Counted from the first letter of the stretch, positions 33,136 to 42,400 are shown. The stretch is 64,000 nucleotides of DNA from Gemmobacter sp. (GCF_034676705.1 NZ_JAUCBS010000013.1:1438501-1502500), one strand, 5' to 3'. The notes: generated by a model from the letters alone, not told the origin. Numbers and translations are program-made.

Positions 33136-33692
33136 TCGCCAAAAGTGCCGTCGAACCGGCCAGCCTCCCACGGCGGACCAATCCGGCCCGACCGCATGTC
33201 GCGGTGGACCGAGGTGAACGGCCAGTCCTGCGGCCGCGCCACCAGCCCGTGCTTGACCGGGTTCCACCAGCAATAGCGCAGGTAGTTTGCCATATCGCCC
33301 TCGTCCCGGATGTGGTGATCCCAGAACCGCGGCTGCCAGAGCCCGACCTCTCCCTTGCGCCGTAGGGCGGGGTTCACCCCGCCGTTGGCAAAACCGGTCG
33401 GTGGCGGCGGGGTGAACCCCGCCCTGCGCATCTCCATGGTGAAACGCGCCTTGATTGCGCCCCACCGGGTCGAGAAATCGCGGTCGCCGGCGGGCAAGTC
33501 CCAGATGCAATGCAGATGATCGGGCAGCACGACCCAGGCCGCAATGCCGAAGGGGCGTTCCCGACGGGTGTCGGACACCGCCTGGCGCAGCGCATCGACA
33601 TGGCGGCACAGCAGGTCGCTGCCCCGATGGGCCAGGCACAGGGTGAAGAACACCCCCGCCGCGAAAACCTGTGGTCTGCGATACATCGGCAT
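33132..33692 (-). CDS. REP-associated tyrosine transposase (RAYT) with internal REP insertion
   Basis: Y1-type HUH endonuclease thought to mobilise REP hairpins. The 186-residue protein begins PMYRRPQVFAAGVFFTL and has the HUH motif as HLH at residues 59-61 (VLPDHLHCIW) and the catalytic tyrosine in RYCWWNPVKHGLV near residue 141. Residues about 89-112 are translated from a REP pair (GFTPPPP...GGVNPALR); without them MEMRR would join KGEVGLWQPRFW, as in ordinary relatives. The frame is kept, so the protein may still be made. Its stop codon also comes from a REP. No clear RBS. It is flanked by REP elements, as is usual for RAYT genes. Confidence 0.88.
   Translation of the reverse strand: MPMYRRPQVFAAGVFFTLCLAHRGSDLLCRHVDALRQAVSDTRRERPFGIAAWVVLPDHLHCIWDLPAGDRDFSTRWGAIKARFTMEMRRAGFTPPPPTGFANGGVNPALRRKGEVGLWQPRFWDHHIRDEGDMANYLRYCWWNPVKHGLVARPQDWPFTSVHRDMRSGRIGPPWEAGRFDGTFGE
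33362..33427. repeat. REP pair inside the RAYT coding sequence
   Basis: GTAGGGCGGGGTTCACCCCG at 33362 and its inverted partner ending at about 33427 (GGGGTGAACCCCGCCCTGCG). The spacer of about 20 bases differs from that of the external pair. The insertion is in frame with the RAYT gene. Confidence 0.88.
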
Positions 33693-33805
33693 CGGCGCAG
33701 CATTGCAGACAACGGTTAACCAACCGTTTCCGCCACCCGTCCCGGAACCTGCCGCCCCTTGCCGCGTTGCCCTTGCAACATCGCAACCCCCAAGGGAGTC
33801 ACCGC

Positions 33806-33883
33806 ATGAAGGGCATCCTCGCCTGGCTGATCGGAATTCCGATCCCGATCATCATCCTGCTGTATTTCCTCGACGTGTTCTGA
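33806..33883 (+). CDS. 25-residue hydrophobic membrane peptide
   Basis: A very short open frame that begins MKGILAWLIGIPIP and ends LLYFLDVF, almost all one membrane helix with an IPIPII kink. AAGGGAG lies eight bases before the ATG, a good ribosome binding site, which supports translation. It stands between the RAYT gene (divergent) and glmM (convergent, 16 bases between the stops). I believe similar mini-proteins occur in other alphaproteobacteria, but I know of no function. Confidence 0.6.
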   Translation: MKGILAWLIGIPIPIIILLYFLDVF

Positions 33884-33899
33884 CGGGCAGGGCGGCGGG

Positions 33900-35246
33900 T
33901 CAGCCTGCGGCCGCCTTCACCTCGGCCACGATATTGGCCACGACCTGCGCCAGCAGCCCTTCATCCTCGCATTCGGCCATCACGCGGATCAGCGGTTCGG
34001 TGCCCGACTTGCGGATCAGCAGGCGACCACGCCCGGAAAGCTGCGCCTCGGCGCCGGAAATGGCGGCTTGAACGGCGGGTGCCTTCAACGGTTCCTGCCC
34101 AGCCGCATAGCGCACGTTCTGCAAAAGCTGTGGCACCGTTTCAAAGCTGCGGGTCAGCGCCGAGGCGGGCTTGCCAGACCGGACCATCTCGGCCAGGAAT
34201 TGCAGCCCTGCAATCAGCCCGTCGCCGGTGGTGGCATAATCGGTCATCACGATATGCCCCGATTGCTCGCCCCCCAGGTTCCAGCCACCGCGCCGCATCG
34301 CCTCGACGACATAGCGGTCGCCGACGGCGGTGCGCTCCAGCCGCAGGCCGCGCCCGGTCAGAAAGCGTTCCAGCCCCAGGTTCGACATGACGGTCGCCAC
34401 CAGCGTGCCACCGTTCAGGCGCCCCTCCTCGGCCCAGCGGGCGGCCAGCAGCGCCATGATCTGGTCGCCATCCGCCACCTCTCCGCGTTCGTCCAGCAGG
34501 ATCACCCGGTCGGCATCGCCATCCAGGCAGATGCCCACATCGGCACCATGCGCCACCACCGCCTCGGCGGCGGTCTGCGGGTGGGTCGATCCGCAGCGGT
34601 CGTTGATGTTGTGGCCATTGGGCGCAACCCCCACCGGAATGACCGTGGCCCCCAGTTCCCACAACACATCCGGCGCGGCCTTGTAGGCGGCGCCATTGGC
34701 GCAGTCGATCACCACTTTCAGTCCATCAAGGCCGCCACGCCCTGGAAAGGTGGTCTTGGCATATTCGACATAGCGCCCGCGGCCATCCTCGATCCGCTTG
34801 GCGCGGCCGATGTTCTGCGGCTGGGCGGGGGCAATGTCGCCGGCCAGGATCGCCTCGATCTCGGCTTCCGCCTCGTCCGACAGCTTGAAGCCGTCGGGGC
34901 CGAAGAACTTGATCCCGTTGTCCTGCGCCGGATTGTGGCTGGCGGAAATCATCACCCCCAGATCGGCGCGCATCGACCGCGTCAGATAGCCGATGGCGGG
35001 GGTGGGCACCGGGCCCAGCAGCAGCACGTTCATGCCGGTGCTGGTCAGCCCGGCGGTCAGCGCGTTTTCCAGCATGTAGCCCGACAGGCGGGTGTCCTTG
35101 CCGATCACCACCCGATGCGCGCCGCCCCCGTCGCGGCGAAAGAAGCGGCCCGCAGCGGCGCCCAGACGCAGGGCCATTTCGGCGGTCATCGGATAGGTGT
35201 TGGCGGTGCCCCTGACCCCGTCGGTCCCGAACAACTTCCTGCTCAT
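33900..35246 (-). CDS. glmM: Phosphoglucosamine mutase GlmM
   Basis: Converts glucosamine-6-phosphate to glucosamine-1-phosphate for UDP-GlcNAc synthesis. It begins SRKLFGTDGVRGTAN. The phosphoserine loop is MISASHNPAQDNG at about residues 97-109, the metal-binding loop is DGDADR, and the sugar loop GGEQSGH and phosphate loop RKSGTEPLIRV are present. The 448-residue length is standard. The ATG at 35246 fits the family N-terminus; the frame further upstream is unlike it. Confidence 0.97.
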   Translation of the reverse strand: MSRKLFGTDGVRGTANTYPMTAEMALRLGAAAGRFFRRDGGGAHRVVIGKDTRLSGYMLENALTAGLTSTGMNVLLLGPVPTPAIGYLTRSMRADLGVMISASHNPAQDNGIKFFGPDGFKLSDEAEAEIEAILAGDIAPAQPQNIGRAKRIEDGRGRYVEYAKTTFPGRGGLDGLKVVIDCANGAAYKAAPDVLWELGATVIPVGVAPNGHNINDRCGSTHPQTAAEAVVAHGADVGICLDGDADRVILLDERGEVADGDQIMALLAARWAEEGRLNGGTLVATVMSNLGLERFLTGRGLRLERTAVGDRYVVEAMRRGGWNLGGEQSGHIVMTDYATTGDGLIAGLQFLAEMVRSGKPASALTRSFETVPQLLQNVRYAAGQEPLKAPAVQAAISGAEAQLSGRGRLLIRKSGTEPLIRVMAECEDEGLLAQVVANIVAEVKAAAG

Positions 35247-35384
35247 GCCCAATCCTTGTGTAGCTGATGCGCCAGCGCGGCGATGTGGGGCAGGGGGTGC
35301 CATGGGGCAGGGGCAGGTGCAAGGGGCGGGCGCGGGGGCCGTGCGGCTTCCTGCCGGTGCGCGCCCCCCGCGTGATCGGCGGGG

Positions 35385-36158
35385 CTAGAAGCCCATGTCC
35401 AGAGTGGCCCCGGTGCGCAGCGCGGCGGTGCGCTGCATGTCCTTGCTGCTGACCGTCTTGACCGCGGGGTTGAAGCGCGGCAGCGCGCCCGGCTGGCGGT
35501 AGAACAGATGGGTGCCGATCCGCGCGGTCTGCGGGAACACCTGCGACCAGCCCGGCTGCACCTGACTGGTGTGGAAATGGGTGGCGCCGGCCGTCAGCCT
35601 TTCCGATGTCTTGCCATCCAGCATCAGGCGGGCCACCTTGCCGGCCCGGTCCCATGCGGCGGGTTCGGCGATGGTTTCGGGCTTGCCGTCGCAGACGTAG
35701 GAGAACTGGCAGCCACGCTTGCCATTGGCGCCCTGACGGACCACGCCGCAGACGCTGTCGGGGTAGCCGTTGGCGGCGACACGGTTCAGGATCACCTCGG
35801 CCACGGCGAACTGGCCTTTCAGGCTTTCGCCGCGCGCTTCGAAATACAGCGCTTCGGACAGGCACTGCCATTCGGCGCCGCCGCTGGCGGGGGGCAGCGT
35901 GGCCAGCCAGCCGTTGTCATAGGGCGACCCGTCGGTGCGGGTCTTGGGTCGCTGGGACCATTCGGGGCTGGAGGCGCGCAGCGCGATGGGTGCGGCCACC
36001 GCCAGCGCGGCGCGTTCGCCATCGAACAAGCGCCGCAGATCGGCGGCATAGCCTGCATTGGGGTCGTTGGATTTGCTTACCGTCACTTCGGCAGAGGCAA
36101 TCCCCGACATGGCACACAGCACGACAAGGCTGCGGACCAGCATCGCACGCATGTGCAT
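35385..36158 (-). CDS. Cell wall hydrolase, SleB domain
   Basis: Secreted protein with a SleB-type peptidoglycan hydrolase domain. A signal peptide of about 22 residues (LVRSLVVLCAMSGIASA) is followed by a linker. The catalytic domain begins at LSEALYFEARGESLKGQFAVAEVILNR and contains CQFSYVCDGK and AGATHFHT. The glutamate in FEARGE is the expected catalytic residue. At 257 residues it is close to the short alphaproteobacterial SleB-like proteins, which act on septal or spore-type cortex bonds in other groups; the substrate in this non-sporeformer is unknown. The start at 36158 follows GGAA; 36152 is possible. Confidence 0.87.
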   Translation of the reverse strand: MHMRAMLVRSLVVLCAMSGIASAEVTVSKSNDPNAGYAADLRRLFDGERAALAVAAPIALRASSPEWSQRPKTRTDGSPYDNGWLATLPPASGGAEWQCLSEALYFEARGESLKGQFAVAEVILNRVAANGYPDSVCGVVRQGANGKRGCQFSYVCDGKPETIAEPAAWDRAGKVARLMLDGKTSERLTAGATHFHTSQVQPGWSQVFPQTARIGTHLFYRQPGALPRFNPAVKTVSSKDMQRTAALRTGATLDMGF

Positions 36159-36331
36159 GGTTGTTCCGTTCCGGGTCAGTTTCAGGGCGCCGCCGCCGGA
36201 GGCAGGCCCGGCAGGCAACCAAGGGGTCATAGCCGAAAATCCGCCGCCGGTCCACCGTGCCATGCCGCAATGCGGAAAAGACCCATTTTCCCCGTGGGTT
36301 ACAGGGCAAAGGTGAAGTGTTTAACTAACTG

Positions 36332-38923
36332 TCATTTCAGGGAATCTTCCGGCTTTCGCAGGCTTGGCCGATCCTCCAGCGCAAGGTGCGCTGCGGCCAG
36401 TCTGGCCAGCGGAACCCGGTAGGGCGAACATGACACATAAGTGAACCCGGCCCGACGGCAGAAGGCGATTGATTCGGGGTTCCCGCCATGTTCGCCGCAG
36501 ATCGACAGGGTCAGGTCGTTGCGGGTGTGCCGGCCGCGTTCGGCCCCGATCAGCAGCAGTTCCCCCACCCCGTCGATATCCAGCATGTGGAACGGATCTT
36601 CGGGGAACACCCCCTGGTTCACATAGGCCGACATGAACCGCCCGGCATCGTCGCGCGACAGGCCATAGGTCATCTGGGTCAGGTCGTTGGTGCCAAAGGA
36701 CAGGAAGGTGGCATGCTGGGCGATGTCGCCCGCCCGCAGCGCGGCGCGCGGGGTTTCCACCATCACGCCCAGCTTGTAGCCAAAGGGCACGCCGCGCTTG
36801 GTGCGCACGGCGGCGGCCACCGCCTCGATCCGGGTCTTGACCAGTTCCACCTCGCGCATGGCCGATACCAGCGGGATCATGATTTCCGGTTCCACCTTCA
36901 CGCCCCGGGCGCCGACGGCCAAAGTCGCCTCGAAGATCGCCTGGGCCTGCATCTCGTAGATTTCGGGCAGCACGATGCCCAGCCGCACGCCGCGCATGCC
37001 CAGCATCGGGTTGAACTCGGACAGCGCCTCGGCGCGGCGGGTCACCTCGGACAGCGGCTTGTCCAGCGCCTCGGCCAGTTCGCGCATGCCTTCGCGGGTA
37101 TGCGGCAGGAATTCGTGCAGCGGCGGGTCGAACAGCCGGATGCAGACGGGCAGCCCCTCCATGATCTCGAACAGGTGGATGAAATCCTCGCGCTGCATGG
37201 GCAGCAGGCGCGCCAGGGCCGAGGCGCGGTCCTTGGCATCATCGGCAAAGATCATCTGCCGCATCACGATCAGGCGGTCGGATTCAAAGAACATGTGTTC
37301 GGTGCGGCACAGGCCGATGCCTTCGGCGGCAAAGTCGCGGGCGACCTGCGCATCTTCGGGCGTGTCGGCATTGGCGCGCACGCCGATGTCGCGGAACTCA
37401 TCCGCCCAGCCCAGGAACTTGCGGAAATCCTGATCCAGCGCCGGGGCCAGCATGTCGGCGGCGCCGGCCAGCGCCTCGCCCGCGGTGCCGTCCAGCGTGA
37501 TCAGATCGCCTTCGCGCAAGGTTCGGCCCCCCGGCGCGACCAGGCGCTTTTCCCGCGCATCGAGCTGCATGGTCGAGGCGCCGACGACGCAGGGCAGGCC
37601 CAGCCCGCGGGCGATCACCGCCGCATGGCTGGTCATGCCGCCGCGTTCAGTCAGCACCCCTTGCGCGGCGTGCATGCCGCGGATGTCCTCGGGGCTGGTT
37701 TCCCGCCGCACCAGGATGCAGCTTTCGCCCCGTGCCGCGCTGGCCTGCGCGGCGGCCGAGGAAAACACCAGCCGCCCCACCGCAGCCCCCGGGCTGGCGG
37801 CGATGCCGCGCACCACCACATCGCGCGCGCCGCGCGGGTCCACCTGCGGATGCAGCAGTTCCGACAGCGCGCGCGGTTCCACCCGCAACACCGCCTCGTC
37901 CTTGCCGATGATGTCGTTTTCCGCCAGCGCCACCGCGATCTTCAGCGTCGCGCGGGACGAGCGGCTGACCTTGATCGCGTCCAGCACCTTGAGCGTGCCG
38001 TTTTCCAGCGTGAATTCGATCTGCATTTCCTCGCGCAGGCGGCGGCGGCAGACGGCGCCATGGTGGATCAGCGCGGCAAAGGCCTCGGGCGCCAGTTCCT
38101 CCAGCGCGGGACCGCGCGGGTCGCGGGCAAGATAGATCGTGCCTTCGGCCGCGCGGGCCAGCGCATCGCGCCCCAGGCTCTGGCTGAGATACCGGCCGGT
38201 GATCTGCGGCAGGCCAGTGACCGAATCGACGAACTGGATCACGCCCGAACCGGACACGCCCTGGCCCATCCCCAGCGCCATGTCCTGCACCACCAGCCCA
38301 AGCGAGGCATCAGCCGGGGCGCCCTTGGCCTGGCGCAGCAGGCGGGCGGTCGTGCCTTCCCACGCGCGGGCCATGGACCGCAGGGCCTGCGTCAGCTGCA
38401 CGGCCGGATCCTGCGGAAAGGGTTCGTCGGTTTCCTGTTCATAGGCACGCAGCGCGGTGCGCAAGGCCTCGGGGCTGGGGGCCGACACGTCGAACATGTC
38501 GGGGTCCAGCCGCGCTACGTGGATGGCATAGGCCTGCACGAAGCGCAGATACAGCGCATCCGCCACCTCGTGCCCGTGGCTGTCGGCCAGCATGCGGTGG
38601 CGTTCGGCGTTCAGCCCGATGTTGAGGACGGTGCCCGGCCCGCCCCAGTCGGGGTTTTCCGGGCTGGGCCGGATCGACACCAGCGGGGCTGGGTCAAAGG
38701 CGGCCAGGATGGCGGCGGCCGGGGCCGGCTGGCCGGCGGCAATGGCGCGCACGGCGGCAAAGGACAGCGCCACGGTGCGCGGCACCGGCAGGTCCAGCCG
38801 GACCAGCCGTTGCAGGCATTTCGCCCGCCAGCCATGGGTGGCGGTGGCGATGGGCGCGGTGGGCGTGATCGGCGTATGGTCAGGATGTTTCTGCACTGCG
38901 GCACCCCTTGTTGGCGGCAGCAT
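36332..38923 (-). CDS. PPDK-like PEP-utilising enzyme with altered nucleotide site
   Basis: Resembles pyruvate, phosphate dikinase, which interconverts pyruvate + ATP + Pi and PEP + AMP + PPi. The swivelling domain has the phospho-histidine motif GGMTSHAAVIARG (about residue 432). The PEP/pyruvate barrel is intact, with GLCRTEHMFF and the catalytic cysteine in SICGEHGGNPES (about 808). The ATP-grasp half is unusual: GGKGANL of true PPDK is replaced by HGWRAKCL (about 29-36), and the MQDIEFT...LQTR nucleotide-binding segment reads MQIEFTLENGTLKVLDAIK (about 298-316), losing the Asp, Gln and Arg. The 863-residue length is near normal. It may use another phosphodonor or work only in part. Confidence 0.8.
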   Translation of the reverse strand: MLPPTRGAAVQKHPDHTPITPTAPIATATHGWRAKCLQRLVRLDLPVPRTVALSFAAVRAIAAGQPAPAAAILAAFDPAPLVSIRPSPENPDWGGPGTVLNIGLNAERHRMLADSHGHEVADALYLRFVQAYAIHVARLDPDMFDVSAPSPEALRTALRAYEQETDEPFPQDPAVQLTQALRSMARAWEGTTARLLRQAKGAPADASLGLVVQDMALGMGQGVSGSGVIQFVDSVTGLPQITGRYLSQSLGRDALARAAEGTIYLARDPRGPALEELAPEAFAALIHHGAVCRRRLREEMQIEFTLENGTLKVLDAIKVSRSSRATLKIAVALAENDIIGKDEAVLRVEPRALSELLHPQVDPRGARDVVVRGIAASPGAAVGRLVFSSAAAQASAARGESCILVRRETSPEDIRGMHAAQGVLTERGGMTSHAAVIARGLGLPCVVGASTMQLDAREKRLVAPGGRTLREGDLITLDGTAGEALAGAADMLAPALDQDFRKFLGWADEFRDIGVRANADTPEDAQVARDFAAEGIGLCRTEHMFFESDRLIVMRQMIFADDAKDRASALARLLPMQREDFIHLFEIMEGLPVCIRLFDPPLHEFLPHTREGMRELAEALDKPLSEVTRRAEALSEFNPMLGMRGVRLGIVLPEIYEMQAQAIFEATLAVGARGVKVEPEIMIPLVSAMREVELVKTRIEAVAAAVRTKRGVPFGYKLGVMVETPRAALRAGDIAQHATFLSFGTNDLTQMTYGLSRDDAGRFMSAYVNQGVFPEDPFHMLDIDGVGELLLIGAERGRHTRNDLTLSICGEHGGNPESIAFCRRAGFTYVSCSPYRVPLARLAAAHLALEDRPSLRKPEDSLK

Positions 38924-39003
38924 ACGCCTGCCTTGGTCCGGCGCAAGCAGGGTTTCGGGGCGGGGTGGTCAGTTGCTGGACATGGCGGCGTCCTTGGCTG
39001 GCC

Positions 39004-39105
39004 CTGGAGGGGTTTCACACCCCCTCCGCGCCGGTTGGGTCTCGAAACCAATGGCGCACCAACCGGCGCCTCCCCGTGGGGTATTTGGAAAAAGGCAAAG
39101 GGGGC
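39004..39105 (+). repeat. Intergenic hairpin/GGGTATTT element, copy e
   Basis: Long copy: GGAGGGG / CCCCCTCC dyad, a second perfect dyad GCGCCGGTTGG / CCAACCGGCGC, then CTCCCCGTGGGGTATTTG and GAAAAAGGCAAAGG. It fills most of the gap between the PPDK-like gene and alaX, on the strand opposite to both. Confidence 0.78.
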
Positions 39106-39144
39106 GGGCGGCGCGGATCAGGGGCTACCCGTGGCGGCCCGGGC

Positions 39145-39864
39145 CTAATCCTCCAGCGTCAGGCTGACGCGGCGGTTCTGGCGGCCTTTCTTCTCGATCT
39201 TGCCGATGGCGACGCGGCCGATTTCGGCGGTGCGCGCCACATGGGTGCCACCGCAGGGTTGCAGATCGACCTGGGCGTCGGCCGACCCGATGCGCACCAG
39301 CCGCACGCGGCCCTGGCCGGTGGGCGGCTTGACCGACATGGTTTTCACCAGCCCCGGGTTCGCCTCCAGCTCGGCATCGGTGATCCAGTCGGTGGTCACC
39401 GGCAGATCGCGGGAAATCAGCGCGTTCAGCGCGGTTTCCAGCGCGGGAATGTCCTGCGGCGCCTCGGGCATGTCGAAATCGAGCCGCCCCTTGCCGGCCG
39501 AGATCTGCCCGCCCGTCACCGGCAGCGGGATGACCACCGACAGAAGATGCAGCGCGGTATGCACCCGCATGTGCGAATGCCGCCGGTCCCAGTCCAGCCG
39601 CAGGGTGACGGGGGCGCCGACCGGGGGCAGGGGCGTGGGTTCGGCGGGCAGCATCACCGAGGCGCCATCCTCGGCCTTGATGGTGGTGGCCAGCGGGATT
39701 GTGCCGCCCTCCCAGTCCAGCCAGCCGGAATCGCCGGGCTGGCCGCCGCCCTGCGGGTAGAACAGCGCCGGTTCCGCGACCAGCCCGCCTTCGGCCGTCA
39801 CCGCAACGATCGTCGCCGGCGTGCTGCGGGCATGGGCATCGGTGCGGTAGAGCGGATCGGTCAT
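39145..39864 (-). CDS. Alanyl-tRNA editing protein AlaX
   Basis: Free-standing homologue of the AlaRS editing domain, which hydrolyses Ser-tRNA(Ala) or Gly-tRNA(Ala). The 239-residue protein has the two zinc-binding motifs of the family: HTALH in RVHTALHLL and CGGTH in LQPCGGTHVA. It has an extra N-terminal domain (FYPQGGGQPGDSGW), as in AlaX-M/L. The ATG at 39864 has AAGGAA eight bases upstream, which decides the start; it overlaps nothing and follows the MscS gene stop by one base, so the two are probably co-transcribed. Confidence 0.9.
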   Translation of the reverse strand: MTDPLYRTDAHARSTPATIVAVTAEGGLVAEPALFYPQGGGQPGDSGWLDWEGGTIPLATTIKAEDGASVMLPAEPTPLPPVGAPVTLRLDWDRRHSHMRVHTALHLLSVVIPLPVTGGQISAGKGRLDFDMPEAPQDIPALETALNALISRDLPVTTDWITDAELEANPGLVKTMSVKPPTGQGRVRLVRIGSADAQVDLQPCGGTHVARTAEIGRVAIGKIEKKGRQNRRVSLTLED

Positions 39865-39865
39865 G

Positions 39866-42400
39866 TCAGTTCCTTTCATCCTCGCGCCCGTAGCCGGGGG
39901 TATGGCCGCCGTCCTCGGGGTCTTCGCGCATGGTTTCGTCATCGCGCAGGCGGTTGTCGGTGCTGGGCGGTTCAGGCGCCACCGTCGGGCGGGCCGGCGG
40001 GGGCGGATGGCCGGTCAGCGCCTCGGGGTTGCGCAACCAGACGTCCCGCTGGGGAAAAGGGACTTCGATCCCTTCCTCCGCAAAGCGGCGCGCGATCTGG
40101 TGGTTGATCTCGGACCGCACGGACAGCGAGAAGTTCACATCGCGCAGGATGGCGCGGATTTCGAAGTTCAGGCTGTCGGCGCCAAAGCCCATGAAGGGCA
40201 CGGCCGGCGGCGGGTTCAGCACGACCATGGGTTGCGCCTCGGCGATTTGGCGCAGGATGCGTTCCACCTTGCGGGTGTCGCTGCCATAGGCCACGCCCAC
40301 CGGCACGATCAGCCGCCCGTTCAGGCTGAAGCCGGTCCAGTTCGTCACCCGGCCGGAAATCAGGTCGGCGTTCGGCACGATCACGGTGGTGCGGTCAAAG
40401 GTTTCCACCTTGGTCGACCGCACCGAGATGCCGCGCACGATGCCCTGCACGCCGCCCACCTCGATCCAGTCGCCTTCGGCCACCGGGCGTTCGATCAACA
40501 GGATGATGCCCGAGACGAAGTTCGACACGATGTTTTGCAGGCCAAACCCGATACCCACCGACAGGGCACCGGCAACGATGGCCAGGTTCGACAGGTCAAG
40601 CCCGGTCGAGGTGATGGCGGCCAGCGCCGCCAGCACGATCCCGACATAGCCGATGCCGGCCACGATGGCGTTCTTGCCCCCGGTGTCCAGCGAGGTCTTG
40701 GGCAGGATCGTGGTGCGCAGCGCGCCCTGCATCAGCCGGGTCACGCCATAGCCGATGCCGAAGATCACGCCGATCATCAGGAAATCGGTCGGGCTGATGC
40801 GGGTGTCGCCCAGCCGGAACCCTTCGCGGAAGCGGGTCCAGTATTCCAGCAGGTCGGCGCTGCGCATGCCCCAGAGCAGCGCCAGAACCGGCAACGCCGC
40901 CAGCGCCAGCGCGAACGAGATCAGCACCGGGATCAGCGCATCGCGGGCCAGTTTCGCATCGCCCCGGGTGACGACGGCGTAGATATCGTAGATCAGCCGT
41001 TGCAGCAGCGCGACCACCGCCAGCAGGCCCAGCGTGCTGACCGCCGGGCGCACCAGCGCATCGGCCAGCGCGATATAGCCCACGGCGCCCAGCACCGGGC
41101 CGACCACGCCGATCGCCATGGCGGCCTTGCCCAGGATCGACAGCACCAGCGGGCGGAAGCCCGGGGTTTCCTGCCCGTCGCTTTCCAGCGCGGCGCTTTG
41201 TTGCAGCAGTTGGCCCAGGCGGAACAGCAGCACGCCGATCAGCGCCGTGGCGGGAAAGTTCACCGTGCTGACCGCCGCCGCGCCATAGCCGCGGGCGGTG
41301 AAGGAATGGGTCAGCAGCGCCTCGGCCGCCATGGCAAGCGCCACCAGCGACACATGCAGCCGCCCTTCGGCCCGGCGCGCGGCGGGCAGCACCACCACCT
41401 GGGTCAGCCGGTCATCGGCCGGGAACACATGCCAGCCGATCCACAGCACCACCGACATGGCCAGACCGGCCGTCATCACCCCGTCGGTCGCGATGCCAAG
41501 CGCCAGCGGGCCCAGGAACCCCGTGCCTTCCAGCGCCGAGGTCAGGAAGAACAGCGCCACCACCGGCAGGATCACCTGCGCCAGCGACAGCGGCAGTTCG
41601 ATCACCCCCCACCAGCCGGTGGGCAGGCGGTCCTGGAGGCGGTGGATCAGCCGGTCGATCCAGCGCCGGCCCTGCCACAGCAGCAGCGCGGCGATCAAGA
41701 GTTCGGCCAGCAGCACCGGCGCCGCCTGCACCAGCGCCGACCGGCGCGCAGGGTTGGACCAGGACGCCCCAAGTTCCGCCCCCAGATCCATGGCAAAGGT
41801 CGACAGCGCGCCCGCTGCCGTGGCCCAGTTGGCCGGGTTGATCGGCGCGGGATCGCGGCGGATCAGCTTGGTCGCGTCGCGGCCGCGCAGGATGCTGTCC
41901 GCCTCGCGGATCAGGCCATCGGCGCGGCGATAGGCCTCTTCGGCGGCAAGGGCGGGGGCCTGGGCGGCGGCCAGCTGTTCGTTCAGCTCCTTGCGGCGCT
42001 GCGCGATGTCGGCGGGTTCGGTCGCGCCTTCGGCCGGGGCGGCGCCCAGGGCCGCGATCTGTTCGCGCAGCGTGTCGATGCGCGGCTTGTTGGTGCTTTG
42101 CGCTTGCAGGAACCGTTCGCGCCAGTCGGCCAGCCGGGCGCGCAGCCCCTCCAGCCGGTCGGATGCCGTGGCGGGATCGGCGATGGCGCGTTCGGCCTGA
42201 CCGGCAAAGGTGGACCATTCGCGATAGTCGATCCCGGCATCTTCGGCAGCAGCGGCCGGGGCTTCGGCAGGCGTGGCGGCGGCTGCCCCGCCCACCATGC
42301 CGCCCAGCCACCACGACCGCGATTGCGCAAGCGCAGGACCGCCTGCCAGAAGGGACACCAGCAGGATCAGCGACAGCAGGCGGTGCAGCACGGTGGTCAT
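39866..42400 (-). CDS. DUF3772/MscS-type mechanosensitive channel protein
   Basis: Large MscS-superfamily inner membrane protein of 844 residues. A signal peptide (LLSLILLVSLLAGGPALAQ) precedes a periplasmic domain rich in Glu/Arg/Ala coiled coil (about residues 50-200). About ten membrane helices follow, then the conserved pore-lining MscS helix VSIGFGLQNIVSNFVSG (about 611-627) and the beta domain EVGGVQGIVRGISVRSTKVE. It probably opens on hypo-osmotic shock. The ATG at 42400 overlaps the cysK stop by one base (TGATG). The frame continues upstream but within cysK. Confidence 0.9.
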   Translation of the reverse strand: MTTVLHRLLSLILLVSLLAGGPALAQSRSWWLGGMVGGAAAATPAEAPAAAAEDAGIDYREWSTFAGQAERAIADPATASDRLEGLRARLADWRERFLQAQSTNKPRIDTLREQIAALGAAPAEGATEPADIAQRRKELNEQLAAAQAPALAAEEAYRRADGLIREADSILRGRDATKLIRRDPAPINPANWATAAGALSTFAMDLGAELGASWSNPARRSALVQAAPVLLAELLIAALLLWQGRRWIDRLIHRLQDRLPTGWWGVIELPLSLAQVILPVVALFFLTSALEGTGFLGPLALGIATDGVMTAGLAMSVVLWIGWHVFPADDRLTQVVVLPAARRAEGRLHVSLVALAMAAEALLTHSFTARGYGAAAVSTVNFPATALIGVLLFRLGQLLQQSAALESDGQETPGFRPLVLSILGKAAMAIGVVGPVLGAVGYIALADALVRPAVSTLGLLAVVALLQRLIYDIYAVVTRGDAKLARDALIPVLISFALALAALPVLALLWGMRSADLLEYWTRFREGFRLGDTRISPTDFLMIGVIFGIGYGVTRLMQGALRTTILPKTSLDTGGKNAIVAGIGYVGIVLAALAAITSTGLDLSNLAIVAGALSVGIGFGLQNIVSNFVSGIILLIERPVAEGDWIEVGGVQGIVRGISVRSTKVETFDRTTVIVPNADLISGRVTNWTGFSLNGRLIVPVGVAYGSDTRKVERILRQIAEAQPMVVLNPPPAVPFMGFGADSLNFEIRAILRDVNFSLSVRSEINHQIARRFAEEGIEVPFPQRDVWLRNPEALTGHPPPPARPTVAPEPPSTDNRLRDDETMREDPEDGGHTPGYGREDERN

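Noticed and set aside
33078..33692. Insertion sequence around the RAYT gene
   Set aside because: No terminal inverted repeats or target duplications of an IS. The flanking repeats are REP hairpins, the normal setting of a RAYT gene.
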